Position numbers and translations under genes: made by a program. Under the pieces are notes generated by a model. It made no database searches, was not told the DNA's origin, and saw only the letters and a program-made list of their open reading frames with translations. A stretch of DNA of 23,228 bases from JAIPEI01 sp964443135 (GTDB lineage: Bacteria; Desulfobacterota; DSM-4660; Desulfatiglandales; HGW-15): contig CAYUBQ010000066.1 in assembly GCA_964443135.1 (NCBI GenBank), positions 1-23,228 of the forward strand. Reading direction: 5' to 3'. The stretch's first letter is position 1, and each line of letters opens with the position of its first letter. Shown here piece after piece: positions 1 to 8,259 of this stretch.

Positions 1-49
1 AGGGGTGTTCGATGCCGAGCAAATGCTGGTACAGGGTGGTATCGCGCAT
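1..49 (-). CDS. Partial ISL3-type transposase, N-terminal 16 residues
   Basis: Only the beginning of this gene lies in the window; it continues past base 1. The minus-strand start codon is at 49-47 and the visible peptide reads MRDTTLYQHLLGIEHP. That resembles the conserved start of ISL3-family DDE transposases (MRDTxLYxxLLGL), which catalyse cut-and-paste movement of insertion sequences. A strong ribosome binding site (AAAGGAGG) lies about 6 nt upstream of the ATG. The assignment rests on this short N-terminal signature and on the IS-like untranslated segment behind it, so it is a family guess and not a confirmed identification. Confidence 0.55.
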   Translation of the reverse strand, partial: MRDTTLYQHLLGIEHP

Positions 50-120
50 GATCTGCCTCCTTTCTGGAAACAGACCCTATCACGCCCGGCCACCCACAGA
101 AAACCCGGAAGACCCGGATA
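50..120 (-). mobile_element. Probable 5' untranslated end of the ISL3-like insertion sequence
   Basis: This segment separates the transposase start from the Fic remnant. Read on the minus strand it contains GGGTCTTCCGGGTTTTCTGT at about 114-95, which looks like an ISL3-family terminal inverted repeat in composition and position. The partner repeat and target duplication are outside the window, so the exact boundary is unproven. No other gene is visible up to 208. Confidence 0.3.
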
Positions 121-208
121 GGATTGAGGCGTAGACCACGATGACGGATAAGCTTCGAAAGGGCTTTGAGCAGGCGCTTCCGATTTCGAAAACCGGAATC
201 GAATTGAC

Positions 209-880
209 TTACCTGCCCGGCAGTTCCGTGCCGCGACTCGTGATCTCGATATATCCCTCGTAGCTGAACAGGCGATTGCGCTTCCGGGCGGTCAGCTCCT
301 TCACGATGCCGAGCTGCTCCAGATGACCGAGAGCCTTGTTGACCGTGGCCGGGGTGATGCCGGTCTTCTCCACCAGCGAGCCGGAGGTGGCGATGGGGTG
401 CTCCAGGAGGGCCCGGTGGATCTGCAGGGTGGATGCCGCCGCCCGCCCGAGGCCGCTGATCTTGTCACGGTCCTGGTTCGACAGGTCGAGGAGCTGCTGA
501 GCGGTTTCCACCGCCTGGGTGGCGGTGAGGGTCACCGCTTCGGCGAAGAAGTCGAGCCAGGCTTCCCAGTCGCCGGTCAGCCGCACGTTGTTGAGCAGCT
601 CATAGTAATACCGGCGGTGCGTTTTGAAATAGAGGCTGAGGTAGAGCATCGGCTCCCGCAGCACCTTCTGTTCGCACAACAGCAGGGTGATCAGCAGACG
701 CCCCAGACGGCCGTTACCGTCCAGAAACGGGTGGAGGGTCTCGAACTGCACATGGGCCAGCGCCGCTTTGAGCAGCACCGGCGTCGGCTCCGGCTGATTG
801 TGCAGGAAACGTTCCAGCTTGCTCATGCACTCCGGCACCTCTTCGGCCGGAGGTGGAACAAAGGCCGCATTGCCTGGTCG
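209..880 (-). pseudogene. 5'-truncated Fic-family protein (AMPylase-type), C-terminal part
   Basis: The reading frame carries the Fic active-site motif HPFLDGNGRLGR. In intact proteins this catalyses transfer of AMP or another phospho-group to target proteins, with the His as general base. Before it comes RPGNAAFVPPPAEEVPECM, typical of the region just upstream of the Fic core in this subfamily. This frame is open further upstream, beyond the first ATG at 838, but beyond about base 880 it no longer resembles Fic proteins. The usual N-terminal ~150-200 residues, including any regulatory helix, are missing. The C-terminal ~60 residues form a winged-helix-like segment (SGSLVEKTGITPATVNKALG), as in Fic proteins that bind their own promoter. 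It lies between an IS edge and the chemoreceptor terminator. I read it as a remnant; a short product starting at 838 cannot be excluded. Confidence 0.75.
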
Positions 881-935
881 AACTTGCTGCGCAGCTCCTT
901 TGTGTGAGAGCAGAAATCCCTGAGTGCGGGCGGCA

Positions 936-978
936 GGAGGCTGCCCGCAGGCCGGAAACGGGCCTGCGGACGGCCTCC
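936..978 (-). terminator. Strong hairpin downstream of the chemoreceptor gene
   Basis: CCGCAGGCC (945-953) pairs with GGCCTGCGG (961-969) around a 7-nt loop, and the stem extends through GGAGGC (936-941) with GCCTCC (973-978). It starts about 10 nt after the stop codon of the minus-strand chemoreceptor gene, where a terminator is expected. No U-tract follows on the minus strand, so it may act as an mRNA-stabilising or Rho-assisted terminator and not a classical intrinsic one. Confidence 0.5.
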
Positions 979-988
979 CGAGAAAGGA

Positions 989-3742
989 TCAAAAGTCCTG
1001 GAAGGAATCGTCCTCGTCAAAGGGAATCGCCTTCTCCGAGTTGACCTCTTTGCCGGTACCTTTCATGGGCTTGGAAGCCGGGTGCAGATCGGTGCCGTCC
1101 TGGATGAGCGACGCCTTCGCACGACCCCTTTCGTGGACGGCTTTCGGCCCTCCTGCGCCCTGTCGCTTCGCGGCGCCTTCGACCAGAGACACCAGCTCAT
1201 TCACCATCTGCTTCATCTGCTCGGCCTGGGCGTTCATCTCCTCGGACGAACTCGCGGACTCCTCCGCGTTGGCCGCATTCTGCTGGGTCACCTTGTCCAT
1301 GTCGGCTACGGCCTGGTTCACCTGGTCGATCCCGTCGGACTGCTCCCTGGAGGCGGCCGCGATTTCCCCCACGAGCTCGGCGACCTTGACGGCGCTCTCC
1401 TCGACCTTTTCGAACTCATCGCTCGTGCGCTCCACCAGGGTGGAGCCGTCCTGCACCTTTTTGGTGGTCCCCTCGATCAGGTCGGCCGTGTTCCTGGCCG
1501 CCTCGGCGGCGCGCAGGGCCAGGTTGCGCACCTCGTCGGCCACCACCGCGAACCCCGCGCCGGCCTCGCCGGCCCGGGCCGCCTCGACGGCTGCGTTCAG
1601 CGCCAGGAGGTTCGTCTGGAAGGCGATCTCGTCGATGGTCTTGATGATCTTGGAGGTCTCCTCGCTGGCCTTGGTGATCTCCTGCATGGAGGTGACCATC
1701 TCGGTCATGGAGGCGTTGGCCGATCCCACGACCTGCTTGGTTTCGCCCATGAGGGAGTTCGCCTGACCGGCATGCTCGGCGTTCTGCTTGGTCATGGAGG
1801 AGATCTCCTCGAGGGAGGATGACGTCTCCTCAATGGATGCGGCCTGCTCCGAGGCCCCCTCGGCCAGCGACTGGCTGGCCGCAGAGACCTGCCCAGAGGC
1901 CGAGGCCACCTGGTCCGACCCTTCGTTCAGCCCATCGATGATGCGTCTGATGGGGTTGGAGATGGAGCGGGCGATGAGAAGCGCAACCAGGACGATCGCT
2001 GCGATGCCCACGACGGCGACGATGCCGATGAGCCACTCCAGGGTGGTCACTGCGGCAAAGGCCTCGGCTTCGTCGATTTCCGCCGTCAGGGCCCAGGTGG
2101 TTCCCCAGATGTTGACCGGGGCGTACGCGGACAGCACGGACTGTCCGTTGTAGTCGGTGATGACCCCCTCTGAGGTCTCACCGGCCAGGGCCTTGCGGGC
2201 CGCTTCCGTCTTCACGCTTCCCATCGCCGGGTCCGCGAAGCTGGCCTGCACCGAGTGGTGCTCGGGATCGAGATAGGAGTCGGAGCGCATCAGATGGTCG
2301 GATCCCACCAGGTAGGTCTCGCCCGTCTCCCCCATGCCTTCCCGCTCCTGCATGATGCTGTTGATGGCCGAGAGCGGCAGCTGGAGGGCCACGATCAGCT
2401 CCGCCTTGCCCTCGTGCATGACCGGCTGGGCGATGAAGGCGGCCGGCTTGCCGTCGGAAGGGGCGTAGGGCTCGAAATCGGCGAAACCGAACTTCTCCTG
2501 CTCCACCACCCGCCGGACCAGCTTGCCGAGCCCGGAGTCGGCATACGTTCCGTTCACCATGTTCGTTCCGTAGTCCGCCTCCCGGGCGACCGAGTAGAAC
2601 ACATCCCCTTCGGGGTGAATGAGGAAGAGGTCGTAATAGCCGTACTGCTGAACATACTTGGTGTAGAAGTCCTCCGAGTCGCCCGCCAGCCTGGGAGCGA
2701 CGGCCTCCTCCAGGTCGATCTTGCTGATCATGGCCCAGTCGAGCCCCTCGATGTCGAGCGGGTCGGCGGCCACCATGACCAGCTTCCCGTTGCTGTCGGT
2801 GTAGACGTGCTCGAATCCCTTCCGGGTCTCGAGCACCTCCTCGATGTAGGGGGTGGTGATCTCGTACCCGACGGCGTACTTGCCGTCCCCCATGGTCAGC
2901 ATGTCGCTTCGGAAGGCGGTCTTTCCCCGGTTTCGTCCCACCAGGTAGGTCTCCCCGGTCTCCCCCATGCCGTGGCGCCGCTGCACGATCCCGTTCAAGG
3001 GGCCGTTCGGAAGCTGGAGGACCACGGCTCCGATGACGGCGCCGCCCGACCGGACCGGGGCCCCCACAAAGGCCGAGAACCGGTTGTCCGAGGGAGCGTA
3101 CGGCTCGAAGTCCTGAATGGACACCCTCTCGAGGCTCTTTTCGAAGCAACGGCCGAGAGGGCTGTCGGCGAGCGCCCCCTGACCCGCGTTCTGTCCCAGA
3201 TCGGATTCCCGCGCTACGGTGAAGACCACGTCCCCGTCGCCGGCGAGGAGGAAGAGATCGTGGTATCCATACGCCTCCCGGTACTGCTCCAGCCAGTCGG
3301 CGTACTTCGCTTCCACGCTTTTCCAGAACGACCCGCCGACCTCGCCGCCCTCCGCCTCGAAGGCCGCCTCGAACTCCTGGAGCGCCTGGACGACCCGGTC
3401 GTTGGCCGACAGCACCGCGGCGTCCCGGCGCCGGTCGTCGAAGTAGGCTTCGACCTCCGCCTCCTTGTTTTCCTGCACCGCCTCGAGGACGTGGAACGCC
3501 TCCTGCCTCAGGTTGGCGACGGTCTCCATCAGGACGCCCATGTCGCCTTCACGCTCGAGGAAGTACTTCTCGATCTGGGCCTTCTTGATGCCCCGGACCG
3601 CTTCCAGCTGGCCGTAGGCCTGATGGGTCAGGGCGTCGCTCGACTCCATCAGCGCGATCAGGCCGACCACGGCGAAGGGGATCACGCCGACCGCCAGGAA
3701 GGCCGTCAGCAGCTTGGTTCCGAGTTTCGTCTTCTTGAGCAT
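989..3742 (-). CDS. Methyl-accepting chemotaxis protein with duplicated periplasmic sensor
   Basis: Predicted 917-aa inner-membrane chemoreceptor that signals through CheW/CheA. Order: first membrane helix (about 11-32), long periplasmic region, second membrane helix (about 570-591), a minimal HAMP-like linker (ARSISNPIRRI), then the MCP signalling domain with the hairpin-tip signature (EIAFQTNLLALNAAVEAARA, then GFAVVADEVRNLA). The periplasmic part holds two clearly homologous units (about 157-270 and 367-480), each with DLFL, GDV, VARE, DFEPYAPSD, LQLP and GMGETGETYLVG. The N-terminal helix also shows a repeated pattern (EAVRGIKKAQIEKYF against EAVQENKEAEVEAYF). The C-terminus SFQDF fits the broad CheR-tether pattern (aromatic, two residues, aromatic), though without the usual Trp. 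I chose the ATG at 3742 because AAGGAG lies 6-7 nt upstream; an in-frame start at 3784 has no such site. The ligand is unknown. Confidence 0.93.
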   Translation of the reverse strand: MLKKTKLGTKLLTAFLAVGVIPFAVVGLIALMESSDALTHQAYGQLEAVRGIKKAQIEKYFLEREGDMGVLMETVANLRQEAFHVLEAVQENKEAEVEAYFDDRRRDAAVLSANDRVVQALQEFEAAFEAEGGEVGGSFWKSVEAKYADWLEQYREAYGYHDLFLLAGDGDVVFTVARESDLGQNAGQGALADSPLGRCFEKSLERVSIQDFEPYAPSDNRFSAFVGAPVRSGGAVIGAVVLQLPNGPLNGIVQRRHGMGETGETYLVGRNRGKTAFRSDMLTMGDGKYAVGYEITTPYIEEVLETRKGFEHVYTDSNGKLVMVAADPLDIEGLDWAMISKIDLEEAVAPRLAGDSEDFYTKYVQQYGYYDLFLIHPEGDVFYSVAREADYGTNMVNGTYADSGLGKLVRRVVEQEKFGFADFEPYAPSDGKPAAFIAQPVMHEGKAELIVALQLPLSAINSIMQEREGMGETGETYLVGSDHLMRSDSYLDPEHHSVQASFADPAMGSVKTEAARKALAGETSEGVITDYNGQSVLSAYAPVNIWGTTWALTAEIDEAEAFAAVTTLEWLIGIVAVVGIAAIVLVALLIARSISNPIRRIIDGLNEGSDQVASASGQVSAASQSLAEGASEQAASIEETSSSLEEISSMTKQNAEHAGQANSLMGETKQVVGSANASMTEMVTSMQEITKASEETSKIIKTIDEIAFQTNLLALNAAVEAARAGEAGAGFAVVADEVRNLALRAAEAARNTADLIEGTTKKVQDGSTLVERTSDEFEKVEESAVKVAELVGEIAAASREQSDGIDQVNQAVADMDKVTQQNAANAEESASSSEEMNAQAEQMKQMVNELVSLVEGAAKRQGAGGPKAVHERGRAKASLIQDGTDLHPASKPMKGTGKEVNSEKAIPFDEDDSFQDF

Positions 3743-4025
3743 CAATGGCTCCTTTCCTGCAGCCGTCCGTCCGGCCGCATCCAAGGGTGTGTGGGGATCC
3801 GTGACGTGTTCGAAGGGGCGGCCCTTCCTGCACAGGGTTCGATCTCAAGATGCGTGCCAAAAGGCGAGCTTGAGCAAGAAATTAAATTTAAACTGTAACT
3901 TCAAAGAGTTGTCGATAAGGGCAGGTGGAGGGGATGGCGGCGGCCGGATCGATCGGACGCCGCTGAGGACGGATTCTTGGAATCGAGACAGACGGAGGTG
4001 TGCCCGGTGTGGGACCGGGGGAAGG
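3743..4025. other. Intergenic region between response regulator and chemoreceptor
   Basis: This region holds the chemoreceptor leader, a sigma-54-like promoter (annotated separately), an AT-rich patch around 3879-3900 that contrasts with the GC-rich surroundings, and a small hairpin at about 4004-4020 (CCCGGT-GTGGG-ACCGGG) just after the response-regulator stop. No convincing small gene is seen. Confidence 0.5.
3845..3859 (-). promoter_or_regulatory. Candidate sigma-54 (-24/-12) promoter for the chemoreceptor
   Basis: On the minus strand the sequence is TGGCAC, 5 nt, TTGA, against the consensus TGGCAC-N5-TTGC. The -24 element is perfect and the spacing is correct, but the -12 GC is GA. It sits about 100 nt before the chemoreceptor start, directly downstream of a gene for a sigma-54-dependent activator, which raises its plausibility. 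Confidence 0.45.
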
Positions 4026-5423
4026 TCAGGGTCTCCTGGAAATGCCGTACTTCTTCAAACGGCTGTAGAGACTGGCCCGGGAAAGCCCGGAAACGTCGCA
4101 AGCCCGCTGGATGTCGCCTCCGGTGGTGTGCATCAGCTCCGAGAGGTACTGTCTCTCCGTGCTCTCCACCAGCTCTTTGAGGCGGGGGAATCCCTCCGGC
4201 CCGTTTGGGGCGGGTGTGGAGAGACGGGGGGCGGGATCGCTTTTCTCGAGGCCATTTCGAGCCAGGTCCGCCCGGATGTGGACGGGCAGGTGGATGCGGA
4301 AAAGGGTGGGCTCCTGCCGGGCCACCGACACGGCGTGCTCGACGGCGTGGGCGAGCTCCCGCACGTTTCCGGGCCACGGGTAGTGCGTGACGGCCTCGAA
4401 GAACTCGGGGCAGAAGCCCTTGGGCGGCATCCCGTAGCGGTCGCAGTAGGACTTCATGTAATGCATGGCCAGGTCTTGAACGTCCCCGTCCCGCTCCCTC
4501 AGCGGAGGGAGCGGGATCACGATCGAACGGAGCCTGTAGAACAGGTCCCCTCGAAAGGCTTCCTCCTCCGCCATTCGCTCGAGCTCCCGGTTGGTGGCTG
4601 CGATCAGCCTGAAGGCACTCGACTCCTCCTTTCTCCCGCCGAGGGGGCGGAAGGTGCCTTCCTGGAGGACGCGGAGAAGCTTCTTCTGGACGTCGAGGGA
4701 GAGCTCCCCGATCTCGTCGAGAAAGATCGTGCCGCCGTCGGCCTCCTTGAACATGCCGACCCGGGAGCTGTTGGCGCCGGTGAACGCCCCTTTTTCGTGC
4801 CCGAACAGGGTGCTCTCCACCAGGGTCTCGGTGAGGGCCCCGCAGTCCACGGCGACGAAGGGCTCCTTGGATCGCGGGGAGTTCTCGTGGATGGCCCGGG
4901 CAAAGAGCTCCTTGCCGGTCCCGGTCTCGCCCGTGAGGAGGACGCTGGCCTCGCTTCCGGCGGCTTTGGCAAGCATGTCGTAGGCGCGGGTCATCTTGTG
5001 GCAGCTGCCGACGATCCCCGGCAGCTTGAGGGCCACGGGAGACGCATGCGCCCTTTTCTGCTCGTGGTACTGCAGGACCTGCTGGATGGGAAGGAGCAGT
5101 TCAGTGACGGAAAAGGGCTTTTCGATGTAGTCCCAGGCGCCGCAGCGGATGGCAAGTTCGGCTCCGTCCGGCTCTGCGGCCCCTGTGATGATGACGATCT
5201 CCGGGGAGGGGTCGGCTCCCTGGATCGCGGATATGGTCTCAATGCCGTTTCCGTCCGGCAGGCACACGTCCAGAAAGACGATGTCCACCGGCTCGGTCGT
5301 CACCCGTTCGAGTCCGCCTTGCAGGGTCCTTGCCGTCATGGCGTGGTGGCCGGCCCGCTCGGCGATCCTCTCGACCATCCTGCAGATCGAAGGATCGTCA
5401 TCGATGCAGAGAATCCGTGCCAT
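4026..5423 (-). CDS. Sigma-54-dependent response regulator (NtrC/AtoC type)
   Basis: Predicted 465-aa enhancer-binding protein that, when phosphorylated, uses ATP hydrolysis to open sigma-54 promoters. Order: receiver domain (about 1-120; acidic pair D8-D10, phosphoacceptor D52 in FLDVCLPDGNG, T80, K102); AAA+ domain with Walker A GETGTGKE (165-172), the sigma-54 contact loop GAFTGA (212-217) and Walker B GTIFLDEIGEL (231-241); and a C-terminal Fis-type helix-turn-helix (GGDIQRACDVSGLSRASLYS). All catalytic motifs look intact and the length is normal for the family. The start at 5423 has GGAGGG about 3-4 nt upstream. It lies in the same orientation between a hybrid histidine kinase and a chemoreceptor, so the kinase is its likely partner and the chemoreceptor a likely target; both are inferences. 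The DNA site recognised is unknown. Confidence 0.95.
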   Translation of the reverse strand: MARILCIDDDPSICRMVERIAERAGHHAMTARTLQGGLERVTTEPVDIVFLDVCLPDGNGIETISAIQGADPSPEIVIITGAAEPDGAELAIRCGAWDYIEKPFSVTELLLPIQQVLQYHEQKRAHASPVALKLPGIVGSCHKMTRAYDMLAKAAGSEASVLLTGETGTGKELFARAIHENSPRSKEPFVAVDCGALTETLVESTLFGHEKGAFTGANSSRVGMFKEADGGTIFLDEIGELSLDVQKKLLRVLQEGTFRPLGGRKEESSAFRLIAATNRELERMAEEEAFRGDLFYRLRSIVIPLPPLRERDGDVQDLAMHYMKSYCDRYGMPPKGFCPEFFEAVTHYPWPGNVRELAHAVEHAVSVARQEPTLFRIHLPVHIRADLARNGLEKSDPAPRLSTPAPNGPEGFPRLKELVESTERQYLSELMHTTGGDIQRACDVSGLSRASLYSRLKKYGISRRP

Positions 5424-5585
5424 TTCCCTCCTTCGTCCTGTCGGAACACCGGTGATTGCGTGCCCTGCCTGTCGCCCGGCTCTCGATGCCGTCCTCAGGA
5501 TCCCGTCATCTCGAGATCCGACCGGCGCCCCTCACGGAGGCGGCACGGAGGATCCGGCTGAGCTCAGCACAAGAAAAGCGATCAT

Positions 5586-5688
5586 TGACGCATTCGCAAA
5601 GACCCGCTCACGCGCCGCCGGGCACGCTATGACCTATTGAGATCACAAGGGCAGATCTCACGGATTCGGGCTTCTTACGACTCCATCA
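5586..5688 (+). repeat. MITE-like inverted-repeat element, copy A
   Basis: About 103 bp with imperfect terminal inverted repeats: left end TGACGCATTCGCAAAGACCC, right end CGGGCTTCTTACGACTCCAT plus CA. It shares internal blocks with copies at 9074, 9326 (inverted) and 11512, notably CCGCTCACGCGCCGC and GGCAGATCTC. It has no coding capacity and ends exactly one base before the stop codon of the neighbouring minus-strand kinase gene. It sits in the only gap (265 bp) between kinase and response regulator, so it may affect their co-transcription. Confidence 0.75.
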
Positions 5689-8235
5689 TCATTGAGAACC
5701 GATTTCGACCTTTCCGGCTCCATCCAACACATCGCGGACCGTTTTCGCCAGCTCGTGCTGGGTGAGCGGCTTCATCACGAAGGCCCGAATGCCCAGCTCC
5801 CGTGCCTTCACCTCGGTGATTCGCTTGCTGTACCCCGTGCAGAGGATGACGGGGATGTCGGAACGGATGGAGAGCATCTCCGCTGCCAGCTCATCTCCCG
5901 TCATGTGGGGCATGGTCATGTCCGTGACGATCAGGTCGAATCGGTGGGGGTCGCTTCGAAAGAGCTCGAGCGCCTCCGTCGCGCTCTGCCGGGTGGTCAC
6001 CTCGTATCCGAAGCGGCGGAGATACTGCTCGCCGAGCCTGACAATGGGCGGTTCATCGTCGACGAACAGGATCCGCTCCTTCCCCAAAGGAAGGTTGGAA
6101 GGCGCCGTGGGAGGACGGCTCTCTCCCGCCTCCCTCCCGGCAGCGGGAAGGCAGATGCGGAATCTGGTTCCCAGCCCGACCTCGCTTTCCACGAAAAGGT
6201 CGCCGCCGAGATCCTTGACGATGCCGTAGACGACGGCCAGCCCGAGACCGGTGCCCTCTCCCGCCCTCTTCGTGGTGAAGTAGGGCTCAAAGATCCGATC
6301 GCAGATCTCGGCCGGCATCCCTTTTCCTGAATCCGCGATTTCCAGCCGTACATACGAACCGGGTGTCAAGTCGACGGCTTCCCCGGCTCTGTCCTTGCCC
6401 ACGCGCGTTTCGTCCAGCACCACCTCGATGGTTCCCTGCTCCTTCTCCATGGCCTGAGCCGCGTTCGTGCAGAGGTTCATCATGATTTGGTGGATCTGGG
6501 TGGGGTCGGCGAAAACGGTGGGAAGATCCGGTTGGATGAGCTTGTTGATCTGGATGGAGGAGGGAAGAGAGGATCGGAGCATCTTCAAGGCTTCGTTGAC
6601 CACGAGGTCGATGCGCAGGGGCTTGGCCTCGTGCTCACTCTGGCGGCTGAACGCCAGGATCTGCTTGACCAGGTCTCGCGCACGGCCGCATGCCGTGATC
6701 ACCTCGCCCAGGTCCTCCCGGCTTCGGGACCCTTCCGGCAGATCCGCCGCCGCCATTTCGGTAAACCCCAGGATGGCCGAAAGGATGTTGTTGAAATCGT
6801 GAGCGATGCCTCCGGCGAGCGTCCCGATGGCCTCCATCTTCTGCGCTCGAGCCAGCCTGGCCTCCAGGTCGATCTCCGCGGTGATGTCCCGCTTGACCGC
6901 CACGAAGTTGGTGATGCTTCCCGCGGCATCCACCACCGGCGAAATGGTTGCGTCTTCCGTGTAGAGCGTCCCTTCCTTCCGCTTGTTGACCATGCGGCCT
7001 TGCCAGGTTTCGCCGTTGGAGATCGTCTGCCAGAGCTCCCGATAAAACGGGTCGTCCTGCTTTCCGCTCTTCAGGATCCGCGGGTTCCGGCCGCGGACCT
7101 CATCGGCATCGTAGCCGGTCACTTCCTCGAAGGCGTGGTTGACGTACCGGATCGCTCCGTCCGGGTCCGTGATGATGATGGCCTCCGCCACCTGCTCGAG
7201 GGCCGAAAGGAGCCGCTCCCGGGCCTCCTCGGCCCTGCGCTGGCCGGAGAGGTCCCGGGCGATGTTGAGCGTGGCGGGCCGGCCCTCCCACTCGATGACC
7301 ACCTGGTTGACCTGCACCCAGATCTCCCCGCCGGTCCTGGTCAGGATTCGAAGATCGTAGTTGGTCGGGACGTCTTTGCCGGCGAGCCGGTCCTGGTAGC
7401 GCTGCTCAATGGAGGCCCGGTCCTCCGGATGGAGGAAGTCGGTGAAGCGCTTCCCGAGGATCTCCTCTCCCGTGTAACCGGTCATGCCGGAGGCACTGGC
7501 GTTGGCGAAACGCACCAGGCCGTCCTGGAGGACGTAGATGGCGTCCTGGGCGTGCTCCACGAGGGCCCGGTATTTCAGCTCGTTCTCTTGGAGGGCCTTC
7601 TCGGCCCTGGCTCGGTCGTCCAACGCACGGGCCAGCTCGAGGTTGCCGTAGCTGAGGGTCGAGATCAGGTGGCTCAGACGGGTATAAAAGCTCATCACGG
7701 CATCGACGGTCTTCCGGCTCCACCGGGGAACGCGATCCAGGGCCGCCAGGTAGGCGGTCTCGTCGAACCCGTACCGCCTCGCTTGATCGCGGAAGGTGTC
7801 GTAATCGGGGGTTTCGTCCTCGTAGAAGAACTGGCCCAGGAACAGGTTCCCGAGGTGCCCGCCGCCGATGACGATGGGGGTGGCGATGTCCCACAGGTTG
7901 TTCTTGCAGCGGTACGCCTTGAAGGTGCCCGGCTCGACGCCGGCGGAGAGGTCCAGGTCGCTCTGGACGCAGTTCTTGCGAGCTTCGGGGTGGACGCGGT
8001 GGAACCGGGTGCAGATCTCCTGCCAGCCCGTCGCCACCAGGACCCGGCCCTTCCGGTCGACAATCCCGACACCGATGCTCGTCAGCCGGTAAAAGTCGTC
8101 CATCAGGGCCTGAACGGCCCGGGTGTCGACGATGTCCCCCAGCTCGAGGGCCTCGGGGTCTCCTCGAGCGCGCAGCCCCTGTTCCTCCCGACCGGACTGT
8201 TCAGTCAAGATCGGCCTCCGTGTTTTCGAATGCAT
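5689..8235 (-). CDS. PocR-PAS-PAS hybrid sensor histidine kinase with C-terminal receiver
   Basis: Predicted 848-aa cytoplasmic kinase with no membrane helix visible. Order: PocR-type sensory domain (about 33-195, with Cys near 75, 89 and 110 and the motif GNLFLGQFF); PAS domain 1 (about 218-330); PAS domain 2 (about 342-455, FEEVTGYDADEVRGRNPRIL); dimerisation/phosphoacceptor segment with His about 479 in GGIAHDFNNILSAILGF; HATPase_c with N-box (MNLCTNAAQAM), G1 (EIADSGKGMP) and G2 (GEGTGLGLAVVYG); and a C-terminal receiver (FVDDE, phospho-Asp about 771 in VTDMTMPHMTG, Lys about 821). PocR domains usually bind small organic ligands; the three Cys could also bind metal or sense redox. The gene follows the GAF gene by 24 bp, suggesting co-transcription. 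The ATG at 8235 lacks a clear Shine-Dalgarno sequence, so a slightly internal start is possible. It is the likely partner of the downstream regulator. Confidence 0.93.
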   Translation of the reverse strand: MHSKTRRPILTEQSGREEQGLRARGDPEALELGDIVDTRAVQALMDDFYRLTSIGVGIVDRKGRVLVATGWQEICTRFHRVHPEARKNCVQSDLDLSAGVEPGTFKAYRCKNNLWDIATPIVIGGGHLGNLFLGQFFYEDETPDYDTFRDQARRYGFDETAYLAALDRVPRWSRKTVDAVMSFYTRLSHLISTLSYGNLELARALDDRARAEKALQENELKYRALVEHAQDAIYVLQDGLVRFANASASGMTGYTGEEILGKRFTDFLHPEDRASIEQRYQDRLAGKDVPTNYDLRILTRTGGEIWVQVNQVVIEWEGRPATLNIARDLSGQRRAEEARERLLSALEQVAEAIIITDPDGAIRYVNHAFEEVTGYDADEVRGRNPRILKSGKQDDPFYRELWQTISNGETWQGRMVNKRKEGTLYTEDATISPVVDAAGSITNFVAVKRDITAEIDLEARLARAQKMEAIGTLAGGIAHDFNNILSAILGFTEMAAADLPEGSRSREDLGEVITACGRARDLVKQILAFSRQSEHEAKPLRIDLVVNEALKMLRSSLPSSIQINKLIQPDLPTVFADPTQIHQIMMNLCTNAAQAMEKEQGTIEVVLDETRVGKDRAGEAVDLTPGSYVRLEIADSGKGMPAEICDRIFEPYFTTKRAGEGTGLGLAVVYGIVKDLGGDLFVESEVGLGTRFRICLPAAGREAGESRPPTAPSNLPLGKERILFVDDEPPIVRLGEQYLRRFGYEVTTRQSATEALELFRSDPHRFDLIVTDMTMPHMTGDELAAEMLSIRSDIPVILCTGYSKRITEVKARELGIRAFVMKPLTQHELAKTVRDVLDGAGKVEIGSQ

Positions 8236-8259
8236 CCAGGGAGATGCTTCATCGCGGGC

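Noticed and set aside
2255..5561. Long plus-strand open frames opposite the chemoreceptor and response regulator
   Set aside because: Same antisense artefact of high GC at third positions; no ribosome binding sites or family motifs.
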